A stretch of 64,000 nucleotides of DNA from JABDQW01 sp942492025 (GTDB taxonomy: Bacteria; Pseudomonadota; Gammaproteobacteria; SZUA-229). Position 1 is the first letter of the stretch. The number at the start of each line of letters is the position of its first letter. This document shows, piece by piece, positions 51,555-60,490 of this stretch. Under the pieces are notes generated by a model. It made no database searches, was not told the DNA's origin, and saw only the letters and a list, made by a program, of their open reading frames with translations. The stretch is from contig CALODJ010000001.1 in the NCBI GenBank assembly GCA_942492025.1, positions 332,480 to 396,479 of the forward strand. Reading direction: 5' to 3'. The translations under genes and the position numbers were made by a program.

Positions 51555-52043
51555 ATGATCGCAATCACACATTCAATTCGTTTAGTAGTGCCGGCTTCGA
51601 TTGTTCTCTTGCTACTCGAAGGCAGCGTTGTACACGCGAGTCAGTTCTGGGTAGGGCATCCGCGCCTCTTCGAGGTGTTCACCACGATCGAATCGCCTCT
51701 GACCAATGAGGCGGTCTTAGACACGAATCCGGTTTACAGGGAAATCGAATTCCACGTCTACCCGCTGGACGGTATCCAACGCCTAGAGACGAGGCTGTCT
51801 CAAGGCCTTACGGCCGTTCCCGAGCAGTCCAGGCAAATCGTGCTGCAACGCTTGCAACAATTGCAAGAGGAAGAGCGCGCACAGTTGCACCGTACTGCGA
51901 TAGGTCTGGCGAAAGTTGTGCAATACCGTATCGATCGCTATCCGGCCATCGTGTTCGACGGCCAATATATTGTCTATGGCGTGGCCGATGTCCGCGAAGT
52001 ACTGCATCAATACAAAAAATGGCAGGAGGATAGACATCAATGA
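51555..52043 (+). CDS. TIGR03757-family ICE protein (DUF1525)
   Basis: About 162 aa from ATG 51555. A signal peptide (LVVPASIVLLLLEGSVVHAS) is followed by FEVFTTIESPLTNEAVLDTN, a helical Gln/Leu-rich stretch and YPAIVFDGQYIVYGVADVRE. It resembles the TrbC/TraW-like proteins placed before TraU. The upstream frame to 51480 lacks a ribosome site. It overlaps the next gene by four bases. Confidence 0.85.
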   Translation: MIAITHSIRLVVPASIVLLLLEGSVVHASQFWVGHPRLFEVFTTIESPLTNEAVLDTNPVYREIEFHVYPLDGIQRLETRLSQGLTAVPEQSRQIVLQRLQQLQEEERAQLHRTAIGLAKVVQYRIDRYPAIVFDGQYIVYGVADVREVLHQYKKWQEDRHQ

Positions 52044-53062
52044 GGTGGATGATGTCTCTGTCACTTGGCCTGGCTGTACTGCTGGTCATTCCGCTTGGTA
52101 CCAAGGCGGGTTCTATTACAACCACAGAAATCCTGGCCAAGACGACAACTGCGGCATTTTCCTGTATGCAATGGATGCCCATCGGCACGTGTTTCTGGTT
52201 GCGCTGTTCTTTGACGGGTTGCAGTGTCAGGAGCTCGCTCAAGGTCGGGCACTATAACGCAGATCTGGTGGTCAGCAGTTATAACGAACTGGGCGAGAAT
52301 CCATGGGTCGAGATCCGGAAGACGCTTGGGCTCGCGCAGAAGACGGCGGCCAATGGCTTGCTCGGCTCAATGCTGCCAGTCCCCGTCGACAGTGCAGGCA
52401 ACCGCACTGAAGGAAGCTCCAACAATCGCGACCACAAGAACATGATCTTTCGCGAGGCTGATGCCATCGGCCATCCGCTGAGCTCGCTCTCAGGCATTGT
52501 TGCAGGTACGGGAATGTTGTGCCAAACGGAGACAACGTCCTTCGTGCCTTATTTCCAGTCCGGGCTCGATGCGCTGTCCTGGCGCCAGGAGGTGCCGGAG
52601 ATCTTCTATCCCGAGAGTTCCATACCGGGGTTGCGTGAGATCGGTAGCTGGCCGTTGCAGACCTGGGGTGGGGTGTATCCCCGCACCGGTTGGACCACAC
52701 AAGCAGAGGAACCCAAGGCAGCGGCCATCAATGCTCAACGGGCTGGCGATATCGTGACGCGCATAGCGCAGCCGCATGTGTACGTTCCGGTCACTGCATC
52801 GTCCTTTGGTCAAAAAGTCTGGTCACCCGGTCCGTTGATAGAGAAGGACCGCAGCACAGGTACATGGCAAATGTTGGTGCCACGCACCGAGACGGATTGT
52901 GATGTGTTCGGTACCAACGATTTGGCAAGTCCGACAGGGTGGGGCGGAGGCAAGGTAGATGACGCCGGCGACTACGTCTGGAATCTCTGGCGTCCGTACA
53001 AGTGCTGTCAGCGGCGGGGCAGCTTCTTGTTTGATATTGACTGGGTTTCCTATCCGCCATGA
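52040..53062 (+). CDS. TIGR03756-family ICE protein (TraU-like)
   Basis: 340 aa with a signal peptide (LSLGLAVLLVIPLGTKAGSI). Many Cys residues are typical of TraU-like periplasmic assembly factors (AFSCMQWMPIGTCFWLRC, TGCSVRSSLKVGHYNADLVV). The C-terminal part is WNLWRPYKCCQRRGSFLFD. It overlaps the next gene by four bases. Confidence 0.88.
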   Translation: MRWMMSLSLGLAVLLVIPLGTKAGSITTTEILAKTTTAAFSCMQWMPIGTCFWLRCSLTGCSVRSSLKVGHYNADLVVSSYNELGENPWVEIRKTLGLAQKTAANGLLGSMLPVPVDSAGNRTEGSSNNRDHKNMIFREADAIGHPLSSLSGIVAGTGMLCQTETTSFVPYFQSGLDALSWRQEVPEIFYPESSIPGLREIGSWPLQTWGGVYPRTGWTTQAEEPKAAAINAQRAGDIVTRIAQPHVYVPVTASSFGQKVWSPGPLIEKDRSTGTWQMLVPRTETDCDVFGTNDLASPTGWGGGKVDDAGDYVWNLWRPYKCCQRRGSFLFDIDWVSYPP

Positions 53063-54444
53063 GACGCAAGCACGGATACCCAACAGCTACGACACACCGG
53101 TTTGGTTGGACTATTTCAAGCGCCACTTACGCGTTATTACTGACGGCTGTTTTTGTCTCGAAAAGCGTCTATTCCGCCAAGGCACCGACGGAAGACAGTT
53201 TTTGGTATTACGAGATCGGTGGCGCAGAGCCAGTCTCGGCGCCCGCTAATCCATCCGTGGTTGCGGTCACCCTGGGTGGCTCAACGCAACTCGGTCTTGG
53301 CTACAGTTGCGCCAAGTTTGACCCGGTAACGGCCGTCACCCATACGCTGAACGACATCGGTGCCGGTGTCGACAATATGATGAACGCCATGACCGCGGCA
53401 GCGAGTGCCGCGATTGCGTCTTTGCCTGCGCTGATTCTGCAGCGGGCCAACCCCGGGCTTTACGATCTGTTCCAGAACGCATTGTTGCAGGCCGAGCAGA
53501 CCATGCAACTCGCCACCAAGTCTTGCGAGCAGATGGAAGCCGAGATCGCCAACGGCAAGAATCCCTATGCCGATCTCATCACGCTCTCCAAAGGCAATGA
53601 CTGGAAGCTCCAGATGGGTATCGGCGGCAATGATGCTGTCACTGCCAAGGATGCAGTCGAAGCGTCCAACGGCGACAACGGGGTGCCGTGGGTCGGTGGC
53701 CAGGCTGGTGGTTCGGGGCAGCCGGTTCTGGAGTTTACCGGGGATGTCATCAAGGCCGGCTACAACATCAACATGAACCGGCCCGTCACGGCGACGGGAC
53801 CGGTGCCGCCGGCGTCAGCAACGCGGTTGTCCAAGGTCTGGACGACCCCCGCAGATGCCAGAAACTGGGTCGTGGATGTGGTGGGTGAGAACATTGTGAC
53901 CACCTGCGACACTTGCCGCAAGGACAGCATTCCCGGCACCGGGCTGCTGCCGAAGCTGTATCAGGAGTCGAGCACGGTGACGGTGGAGATTCAGAACCTG
54001 GTCAGTGGTGCGACGCCACCGACACTCACGAATCTGGAGAACATCACCGCGCCCGGCGTGGCTATCACGCGCCAGGTCATCGAAGCCATCCGGGAGATGC
54101 CGGTTTCCGAGCAGAGTCTCATAATGGGCCGGCTGGTCTCGGAGATCAGCACCGCGCGCACGGTGGAAAAGACCCTTTTGGCCCGTCGACTGCTGCTCAC
54201 CGGCCGTCAGGTACCGGAGGTCTACGCAACTGAGGTGGCGCGTGAGCATGCCGATACTTCCATTGCCGAGCTGGACAAGGAAATCGAGAACCTGCTGTTC
54301 GAGACGCGGGTGCGCAAGGAAGTCGTCTCCGATACCGTGAGCATGTTGCTTCAGCGCGCGGCCGCACGCCGCCAAGCCTCCTTGAACACCCCCACGGTGC
54401 CGGCGATCGATCCGCGACCGTTGACCAATGGCCGTGTTCCGTAA
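53059..54444 (+). CDS. TIGR03755-family ICE protein (TraH-like position)
   Basis: 461 aa: an N-terminal hydrophobic leader, then GLGYSCAKFDPVTAVTHTLN, IASLPALILQRANPGLYDLF and QNALLQAEQTMQLATKSCEQ. A long middle region contains GDNGVPWVGGQAGGSGQPVL, and the C-terminus is a coiled coil (IAELDKEIENLLFETRVRKE). It follows the TraU-like gene as TraH does in F-type systems; likely periplasmic, in pilus assembly. Confidence 0.85.
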   Translation: MRRKHGYPTATTHRFGWTISSATYALLLTAVFVSKSVYSAKAPTEDSFWYYEIGGAEPVSAPANPSVVAVTLGGSTQLGLGYSCAKFDPVTAVTHTLNDIGAGVDNMMNAMTAAASAAIASLPALILQRANPGLYDLFQNALLQAEQTMQLATKSCEQMEAEIANGKNPYADLITLSKGNDWKLQMGIGGNDAVTAKDAVEASNGDNGVPWVGGQAGGSGQPVLEFTGDVIKAGYNINMNRPVTATGPVPPASATRLSKVWTTPADARNWVVDVVGENIVTTCDTCRKDSIPGTGLLPKLYQESSTVTVEIQNLVSGATPPTLTNLENITAPGVAITRQVIEAIREMPVSEQSLIMGRLVSEISTARTVEKTLLARRLLLTGRQVPEVYATEVAREHADTSIAELDKEIENLLFETRVRKEVVSDTVSMLLQRAAARRQASLNTPTVPAIDPRPLTNGRVP

Positions 54445-54811
54445 CGGCTTTGCCATGCGCCGACGCTGGTTCGTACTGCTGACGCTGTTGGCGTTCGGTC
54501 TGGCGTTGGGCATCGGTGCCTTCCTCTGGCACGCTGTGCAAACCTCGTCTGTCGTCGCCATCCAGACCTGGATCGAGATGATGAAGCCGATTTTCTCCGG
54601 GATTCGACTGCTGATGATCGGACTGGTAGCGATGTCATGGCCGGCAGCGACTCGAGCGCTTCATCGATGGGGGCGCGTCGATGAAGCCGGGGCAGGGCGA
54701 CTGCTATCACTGCGTTGGCGGATCGTGTCCTGGTTGCTCGTGATCGAATTGCTGCTCGGGCAAAACCTCCTGGGTCGTTTCATTATTGCGTTGAAGGGAG
54801 CCTGTGCATGA
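54428..54811 (+). CDS. Small ICE membrane protein before TraG
   Basis: 127 aa with three predicted spans (WFVLLTLLAFGLALGIGAFL, GIRLLMIGLVAMSWPAATRA, IVSWLLVIELLLGQNLLG). It overlaps the preceding gene by 17 bases and traG by four (ATGA). It is commonly present at this place in ICEs but without a functional name. Confidence 0.7.
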   Translation: MAVFRNGFAMRRRWFVLLTLLAFGLALGIGAFLWHAVQTSSVVAIQTWIEMMKPIFSGIRLLMIGLVAMSWPAATRALHRWGRVDEAGAGRLLSLRWRIVSWLLVIELLLGQNLLGRFIIALKGACA

Positions 54812-55413
54812 CCGTCGACAGCTATCTCGAGCTTTTCACGACCCTGTTCGGGTGGGCCTTCTACGGCATCCTCTGGGATGCGCTGGTGGCAACAGGAATC
54901 GTGTTTCTGCCATTTCTGGGCATTCTGATCGACAACTGGCGGCAACCCGCCGAAGGTGGTGAATTTGGCACCGTCACCGGATTGTCGCTGCGCCGCATGG
55001 AGATCGAGCTGTTCATAGCGCTGCTGGTCGTGGTCCTGGCCGGGCAACCGGCTGCGCTGACGCCGCTCAACTCGGGAACACTCAGTTACACACCGCCGCC
55101 GACCCTCATCGATCCCACACCCACCACGGCGACCGTCGCCGCACCGCAGAGCACCTACGGCATAACCGGGTTCACGGGCTCGCCGGCAACAGTGAACATC
55201 CCGGTGTGGTGGTACGCGGTATTGGCCATGACGTCGGGTTTGAATCACGCGGTGGTCGAAGGCCTGCCCTCGGCCGCCGACATGCGCACCTACGAACAAC
55301 AAGCCCACCTGGCCACGATTGCCGATCCGCGCCTGCGCCAGGAAGTCAGTGATTTCTTCAGCCATTGCTACATTCCAGCGCGCTCGAAATACCAGGCCGA
55401 GCGGCCGTCAACG
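54808..55413 (+). pseudogene. traG: TraG N-terminal-type mating-pair protein, 5' part (split by IS66)
   Basis: About 202 native codons from ATG 54808 (AAGGGAG upstream): VDSYLELFTTLFGWAFYGIL, PFLGILIDNWRQPAEGGEFG and VVLAGQPAALTPLNSGTLSY. Three membrane segments are expected in this part. The frame is cut at 55413 by the IS66-family element; after it only 19 foreign codons follow to a stop. Joining 55413 to 57914 restores one frame of about 520 codons. The protein would stabilise mating pairs. Confidence 0.85.
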
Positions 55414-55443
55414 GTAAGCGTATGGGCAACTACAGGATTGACC

Positions 55444-57093
55444 CTACCTTTTCAGGTCTTCCATTTTTAAATTCTGCGGCAGTAGATCCAGCAGAGCCTG
55501 CTCCGATTTAGCCAGTGGGAGTTTTTCAAACAGGTAATTCAGATAAGCCCAGGGCTCCAGCTTGTTTGCCTTGGCTGTTTCCACCAGGGTATAGAGAGAG
55601 GCACTGGCATGGGCGCCTCTCGGGCTTCCGGAAAATAGCCATCCCTTGCGACCAATCACAAAGGGACGAATAGCGTTTTCCACCTTGTTGTTGTCGATCT
55701 CGATGTGCCCATCCTCAAGATAGGTGGTCAGTCTCGGCCAGAGATTTAGGGTATAAGTGATGGCTGTACCTAACGGACTCTTGGGTAGCACCTTTGTGGC
55801 TTTCTCATCAAGCCATGTTTTGATCTTGTCCAGGATCGGTGCGGCCTTTCTCTGACGAATGGCTGCTCGCTCTTGTGCGCCTTGATCTCGGGCAGTACGC
55901 TCAATCTGGTACAGCTTACTAATCAAGGCCACCATCTGATGCGCCGCAGCCGTGTTCTTGCGACCGTGCGTCGCCTCGACAAAGCGTCTGCGCACATGCG
56001 CCCAGCAGGCACCATGACCCAGGATGCCGGGGGATTTGGACAGAGCGTTATAGCCTTCGTAGCCATCGGTGACCAGATACATTGCCCCGCCTGGAGGACC
56101 TTCTGCTTTCGGGTAGAGAAATGCCTCGGGCACATCGCCGCTACGGCTGTCCGCATACTGGTACCAGATCACCGGTTGGTCCGGCGGGCCACCGCCATAG
56201 ACCCACATATAGGATAATTGCGTGTTTTCCCGTCCCGGCTCATTGAGCACCTGCAACCGGGTTTCATCGATATGGATGACCCGGCCCTGGTAGAGCAGCC
56301 GCTTCATCACCGTCATCAGCGGTGTCAAGCGTTCATGGAGTTGAATCATCCAACCGCTCATCGTCTGACGACTGAGGTCAATGTTGTCTCTGTCATAGAT
56401 GACTTCTTGTCGATAGAAGGGTAATCCATCCACAAACTTGCGTACGACCACATCGGCAATCACCGAGCTGTGGGCAATGGATTTGGGCAGGATCTGCTCC
56501 GGGCGCGGCGCGATCTGCAGGCCGTGCTCCGCGCCGGCTACCGCATCGTGATTCGGTGCGTACTTGGCGCGTTTGAAAGCGATGACGTAATGCTGCCGGG
56601 GGATAACGGCTAACTGCTCGGATGTGTCATAGCCAATGCAGCTCCAGTCATCGCCCAGGGTGGCCTTTTCTTCGTCACTGAGATCGATGATCTTTTCGAT
56701 GCGATCGAGATGAGCCGGTAGTGGGCGACGGACAGGCTTTTTCTTTTCGTCCTGCGCTTTCTTTTGCGGGGCCGGCTTGCCCTCATCCCAATCCGCGGGT
56801 AGATCCAGCTCAGCCAGCAACTGCTCCAGTTCGGCTTCATCAAACAGCGCGGCCTGGTTCTTATTGGTTCGATCTGCGCTGGCACCGAACTGGCGCTTGC
56901 GCAGCAGCAGGATGTAATCGAGCAGTTGTTCGATGCGTCGGGCTTTCTCGGTTAAGGCTTGTTCCTTGTTGACGATCAGCTGCTCTTTTTCCGCAATAGT
57001 CTGTTCATTTTCTTTGACCACATCGCGTAACTGAACAACCTCTGCCTTGAGTTGGATCGGGTCATCGCAAAAAGAAACAACACTTGAATGCAT
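55444..57093 (-). CDS. tnpC: IS66-family transposase TnpC
   Basis: 549 aa. An N-terminal coiled coil (VQLRDVVKENEQTIAEKEQL) is followed by a zinc-binding-like region, then the DDE core with D in VIHIDETRLQVLN, the following VTDGYEGYNALSKSPGILGH and E in IDNNKVENAIRPFVIGRKGW. The C-terminal IS66 domain ends YLNYLFEKLPLAKSE. Full length and probably active with the two small proteins upstream. Confidence 0.93.
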   Translation of the reverse strand: MHSSVVSFCDDPIQLKAEVVQLRDVVKENEQTIAEKEQLIVNKEQALTEKARRIEQLLDYILLLRKRQFGASADRTNKNQAALFDEAELEQLLAELDLPADWDEGKPAPQKKAQDEKKKPVRRPLPAHLDRIEKIIDLSDEEKATLGDDWSCIGYDTSEQLAVIPRQHYVIAFKRAKYAPNHDAVAGAEHGLQIAPRPEQILPKSIAHSSVIADVVVRKFVDGLPFYRQEVIYDRDNIDLSRQTMSGWMIQLHERLTPLMTVMKRLLYQGRVIHIDETRLQVLNEPGRENTQLSYMWVYGGGPPDQPVIWYQYADSRSGDVPEAFLYPKAEGPPGGAMYLVTDGYEGYNALSKSPGILGHGACWAHVRRRFVEATHGRKNTAAAHQMVALISKLYQIERTARDQGAQERAAIRQRKAAPILDKIKTWLDEKATKVLPKSPLGTAITYTLNLWPRLTTYLEDGHIEIDNNKVENAIRPFVIGRKGWLFSGSPRGAHASASLYTLVETAKANKLEPWAYLNYLFEKLPLAKSEQALLDLLPQNLKMEDLKR

Positions 57094-57141
57094 GTATGAA
57101 ATTATATCAAATGCATACCCAACCAGCAGCAGGATAATGCC

Positions 57142-57495
57142 TTAAAACAAGGTATATTTCGCTGTTTTATGCGCCTTGACCTGCGTCACATCCAGCCCCT
57201 CTAACAACCAGCTTAACTCACGGGATGTGATTTCAATCGAAGCCTGTTCACCGTCTGCGGGCCACCAGAATCGTTGCTTCTCAAGACGTCGATAGAAAAG
57301 CCAGAATCCGTTATTGTGCCAGTACAGAATCTTGATCTTGTCTCTCAGGCGATTGCAGAAAACAAACAGATGGCTCGAGAAGGGATCAGCCTCCAATACA
57401 TCACAAACCAATACCATCAGCCCGTTGACCGCCTTTCTCATATCCGTAGACCCTGCTGCAAGATAGACACGGGTGTTTGATCCAAAGGTGATCAT
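57142..57495 (-). CDS. tnpB: IS66 Orf2-like accessory protein TnpB
   Basis: 117 aa: VYLAAGSTDMRKAVNGLMVL, FVFCNRLRDKIKILYWHNNG and FWLFYRRLEKQRFWWPA are the IS66 Orf2 signature. It is required for transposition, mechanism unclear. It overlaps tnpA by four bases. Confidence 0.93.
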   Translation of the reverse strand: MITFGSNTRVYLAAGSTDMRKAVNGLMVLVCDVLEADPFSSHLFVFCNRLRDKIKILYWHNNGFWLFYRRLEKQRFWWPADGEQASIEITSRELSWLLEGLDVTQVKAHKTAKYTLF

Positions 57496-57839
57496 GCCGA
57501 CTGGAACACCTGGATAACCCGCTTCAACGTCACCGGGTCAAAACCAACCGGAATTTCTAGGCGCAGATCCTCACCGAAGCACAGTGCCAAACTCGGTGCG
57601 CTGGTGGACGGTACGATGCTGACCGGTAAAAAGGTGGCCGGTGTCGCTTTCGGCTTTCCTTCTTTTGCAAATATCCCCCGCCAGCGTTGAAATGAAGCTA
57701 ATCCAATCTGATGTTGCTCACAAAACGCCTTCTGGGTCAGACCGCTGCGCTTCCAGTACTCGATACGAGCAAACCAGCGCTGGCGGTTGACTTCTCTTTT
57801 GGATAAGCTTGAACTCATGATGTGCACTCGGTAAGTCAA
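57492..57839 (-). CDS. tnpA: IS66-family accessory protein TnpA
   Basis: 115 aa; translation probably begins at the second Met (MSSSLSKREVNRQRWFARIE). The helix-turn-helix SGLTQKAFCEQHQIGLASFQ is followed by RWRGIFAKEG. It is the DNA-binding first gene of IS66-type elements. Confidence 0.9.
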   Translation of the reverse strand: MTYRVHIMSSSLSKREVNRQRWFARIEYWKRSGLTQKAFCEQHQIGLASFQRWRGIFAKEGKPKATPATFLPVSIVPSTSAPSLALCFGEDLRLEIPVGFDPVTLKRVIQVFQSA

Positions 57840-57913
57840 TAGATGGTAAGAACATCATGACAATTCCAGCGGCACTAGGGTAGATGCAATTCGCCAGACG
57901 CTTACCGTCAACG

Positions 57914-58873
57914 GCTGCGGTCAACACGTTACTGACCACTTACGGGCCTGATGATCCGGAGTGGATGGGCTCGCACGTGTTTCGCGACATGCCCGGCTAC
58001 TACGACACGCTACGACCGACCAAGCAGATCTCGGGCTGGCCCTATAATGCGGTTCGCGACACTGAGTATGATCCAGCTGCACCTCCAACTTGGGGCAAGC
58101 CCTACTGCAAACAATGGTGGGAAGACGGTGTGATTGGATTACGAGAGAAATCGATCAAAGAGGCCGATGCCACATCCGCCGGTTTTTCAGGTCTCGTCGT
58201 CGCCGTGGCACCGGCGCTGGCCAGCGAGAAACAGAACGACGCCGTGGCCCGGACTGTGCTCACCAACTCTCCGCCAAGTTGGTCGAATAACGACCTCGTG
58301 GCCAATAATTCGAGCAGTACGGATTTGCTTAATACCGCTCAAAACATCGTGAGAGGCGGATTGGCGTCTGGTGGGGTGCTGGCAGCGTCGGCGCTGTTTT
58401 CCGTCACCATGACCGCCGTTCTCCAGGCGCTTCCGATGGTGCAGGCTGTCCTTTTGCTTGGTATGTATGCGTTGCTTCCCATGGTCGTAGTGTTGTCGCG
58501 CTATTCCATTTCCATGATGGTCATCGGCGCCATGGCAATCTTCACCGTCAAGTTCTGGAGCGTTCTCTGGTATCTGGTGCTATGGGTGGACCAGAATCTC
58601 ATCCAGTCTATGTACCCGGATGTGAATGTCTTTCTGAAAATCTTCGCTAATCCAGGGGAACACGACACCAAGCGCATGTTGCTAAACATGATCACGACTA
58701 GCCTCTATCTTGGATTACCGCTACTGTGGAGTGGAATGATGGCTTGGGCGGGGGTGCAGGTTGGCCGATCAATCAACAATGCAACCGCTCCGCTAGCTCG
58801 ACCTGGAGAAGATGCTGGACGTCAAGGCGGGAATCTTGGAAAATCGATAGCAAGTAGAGGCTGCCGTCGCTAG
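57914..58873 (+). pseudogene. traG: TraG N-terminal-type mating-pair protein, 3' part
   Basis: Continues the frame of 54808-55413 beyond the IS66 element: AAVNTLLTTYGPDDPEWMGS, HVFRDMPGYYDTLRPTKQIS, then membrane segments (VLAASALFSVTMTAVLQALP, LLLGMYALLPMVVVLSRYSI, LGLPLLWSGMMAWAGVQVG). Apart from the insertion it is undamaged. An ATG at 57884 inside the IS end is in frame but would give only the C-terminal part. Confidence 0.85.
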
Positions 58874-58883
58874 CGATAGTAAA

Positions 58884-59096
58884 CTAGTCTTCGTCATACC
58901 AACCATAAGGATCATTCCCAGCATCCAGGCGGCCGGTGCGGTGATTGTACTCGCCGACCAGGTCAGTGTCGTGAAGCTGGCGGCTGTTTGGTTTACCTGC
59001 GTCATGGGAGAAAGCAAACAGGTCGCGCACAAGACCAACAAGCACTGCTCCAATAGCGTTCACCTTCCAAACAATTTTAATAAGTACTTCGTTCAT
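58884..59096 (-). CDS. Small conserved ICE protein, convergent with traG
   Basis: 70 aa: KVNAIGAVLVGLVRDLFAFS and then LVGEYNHRTGRLDAGNDPYG before WYDED. I recall this C-terminal motif from small hypothetical proteins encoded opposite the end of traG in related ICEs. Function unknown. Confidence 0.65.
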   Translation of the reverse strand: MNEVLIKIVWKVNAIGAVLVGLVRDLFAFSHDAGKPNSRQLHDTDLVGEYNHRTGRLDAGNDPYGWYDED

Positions 59097-59634
59097 GGGG
59101 CACTTGCCTGCGGCCTGTCTAGAATCCTCGAATTCGACTTATAAGGGTAGAGCTTTAGCCTTGCCAATGCAACTTTGGCAGATCTATATAGGTGCAGTAT
59201 GGGGAGCGTGAAAATCAAGTGAAACAGCGTTTCAATAATTATATCAGGCGATAACTATCACGATACATGGTATTTGTTGTATATAGAGTTTTGCGTAAAA
59301 TTAATTTCAACAATAACAAACAAATGCATAACAATTGCTTAAAAGAATTACCAGGCGGACAGTGTGTCCTCCTATCGAGACTTGATGGGAGATTCGAGAA
59401 TAAGTGTTCAAATAGGCAAAAAAATAGAACCAGTTGAAATAACGGGTGCCATCCAATATATTTAGTAGACTGTCTAAGCCTCTGTTTTAGAACGAACGAC
59501 TATATGCTCTAATCTCTTGGGCCGGGTTCGAGTCCATGATGACCCGCGAATATAAATAAAGGTGTAGGTTTTATCAGAGCCTTTTTTATTTTATATGGGA
59601 AAGTTTTTAAACGAAACCGAGCTTGTCTTAGTAA
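59097..59634. other. AT-rich intergenic region at the cargo border
   Basis: No credible gene. Base composition is much richer in A+T than the transfer cluster. GGGTTCGAGTCC at about 59525-59536 resembles a tRNA T-arm, but the surrounding bases do not pair as a tRNA. It may be a scar of cargo insertion. Confidence 0.4.
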
Positions 59635-60141
59635 ATGCCAATAGAAATCAACCGCGAAAGACTAGCTGATCTGCTGGTCGATCCATGTGAAGACCTAGAC
59701 TTTGAGGTCAAGAACTGGCTCGACCTGCAAGGTAATAATGATAAAGCGATTATTGCTAAGGCAGTCATGGCTCTCGCCAATCATGGTAGCGGTTTCCTAG
59801 CACTTGGACTTACTGAAACAGATGAGGGTATCGTAGAGGCGGAAGGTCGACCGGCTACTTTGGATGGATATAGTCAAGACCTGATTAACGGCATCGTACA
59901 GAATTACTGTGACCCACCGTTCCATTGTGCCGTTCATGTAATCGCTAATCCTGGTGGAGCTTTATTTCCAATAGTAGTTGTTCCTGGTGGACATCGTGTT
60001 CCAGTGCGAGCGCGTAGGGCTGGCCCAAACGGTAATATTGTGCAAAATCACGCTATCTATATCCGCAAGCCGGGTCCTCGTAGCGAAATTCCACAAAGTG
60101 CGCAGGATTGGGATGAGTTGCTGGCCTCGAAGTCGAACTAG
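59635..60141 (+). CDS. AlbA_2 (Schlafen-type) domain protein, probably truncated
   Basis: 168 aa: CEDLDFEVKNWLDLQGNNDK, KAVMALANHGSGFLALGLTE, then GGHRVPVRARRAGPNGN and YIRKPGPRSEIPQSAQDWDE. This is the AlbA_2/AAA_4 divergent ATPase-like domain used by Schlafen-like proteins and some defence systems. Family members usually continue for a further 100-200 residues; here the frame ends at DELLASKSN, so a C-terminal part may be lost. It lies 350 bp upstream of hsdR on the same strand. Confidence 0.7.
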   Translation: MPIEINRERLADLLVDPCEDLDFEVKNWLDLQGNNDKAIIAKAVMALANHGSGFLALGLTETDEGIVEAEGRPATLDGYSQDLINGIVQNYCDPPFHCAVHVIANPGGALFPIVVVPGGHRVPVRARRAGPNGNIVQNHAIYIRKPGPRSEIPQSAQDWDELLASKSN

Positions 60142-60490
60142 CAGCTCGTGTTAATCCAACCTCATAAATTGAACAAATCTTTCTTAGGGATCCATTATCG
60201 TGTACCAAGGGGTACTGGTGGTGGTATCCGTTCTTTTTTCGTCTGGATTACCTTCAAATAAACAACAGGGTAGGGACTAAGTAAGGTTTCCTTGGCAGAA
60301 ATCATATCGGGCTTTTACATCATTAGAAATTTCAACTCAAATTTTGTCTGTATCAGAAATTATAAATACCTTGGATTTTATGAGACTTTACAGTACATTA
60401 CTGGATGTTTACAGTACTCGACTAAGGATATGTTGTCTTTAATATGGCTATCTATTGACGAATCAATATAAGTTAGTAATAAAGGATACG
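60142..60490. other. Gene-free leader before hsdR
   Basis: AT-rich; I see no coding frame. AAAGGA lies six bases before the hsdR ATG at 60491. Confidence 0.4.

Larger units (their letters stand above)
55414..57905 (-). mobile_element. IS66-family insertion sequence (2492 bp)
   Basis: The ends carry the IS66 signature GTAAGCG: GTAAGCGTATGGGCAACTAC on the left and, inward from the right, GTAAGCGTCTGGCGAATTGC. The 8-bp direct repeat CGTCAACG flanks it at 55406-55413 and 57906-57913, a perfect target duplication. It encodes the three usual genes on the minus strand, all intact, so the insertion looks recent. Confidence 0.95.

Noticed and set aside
59515..59560. tRNA-like T-arm (GGGTTCGAGTCC) suggesting a tRNA fragment or attR.
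   Set aside because: Flanking bases do not form a T stem or acceptor, and the sequence does not match the tRNA-Arg 3' end used by the integrase.
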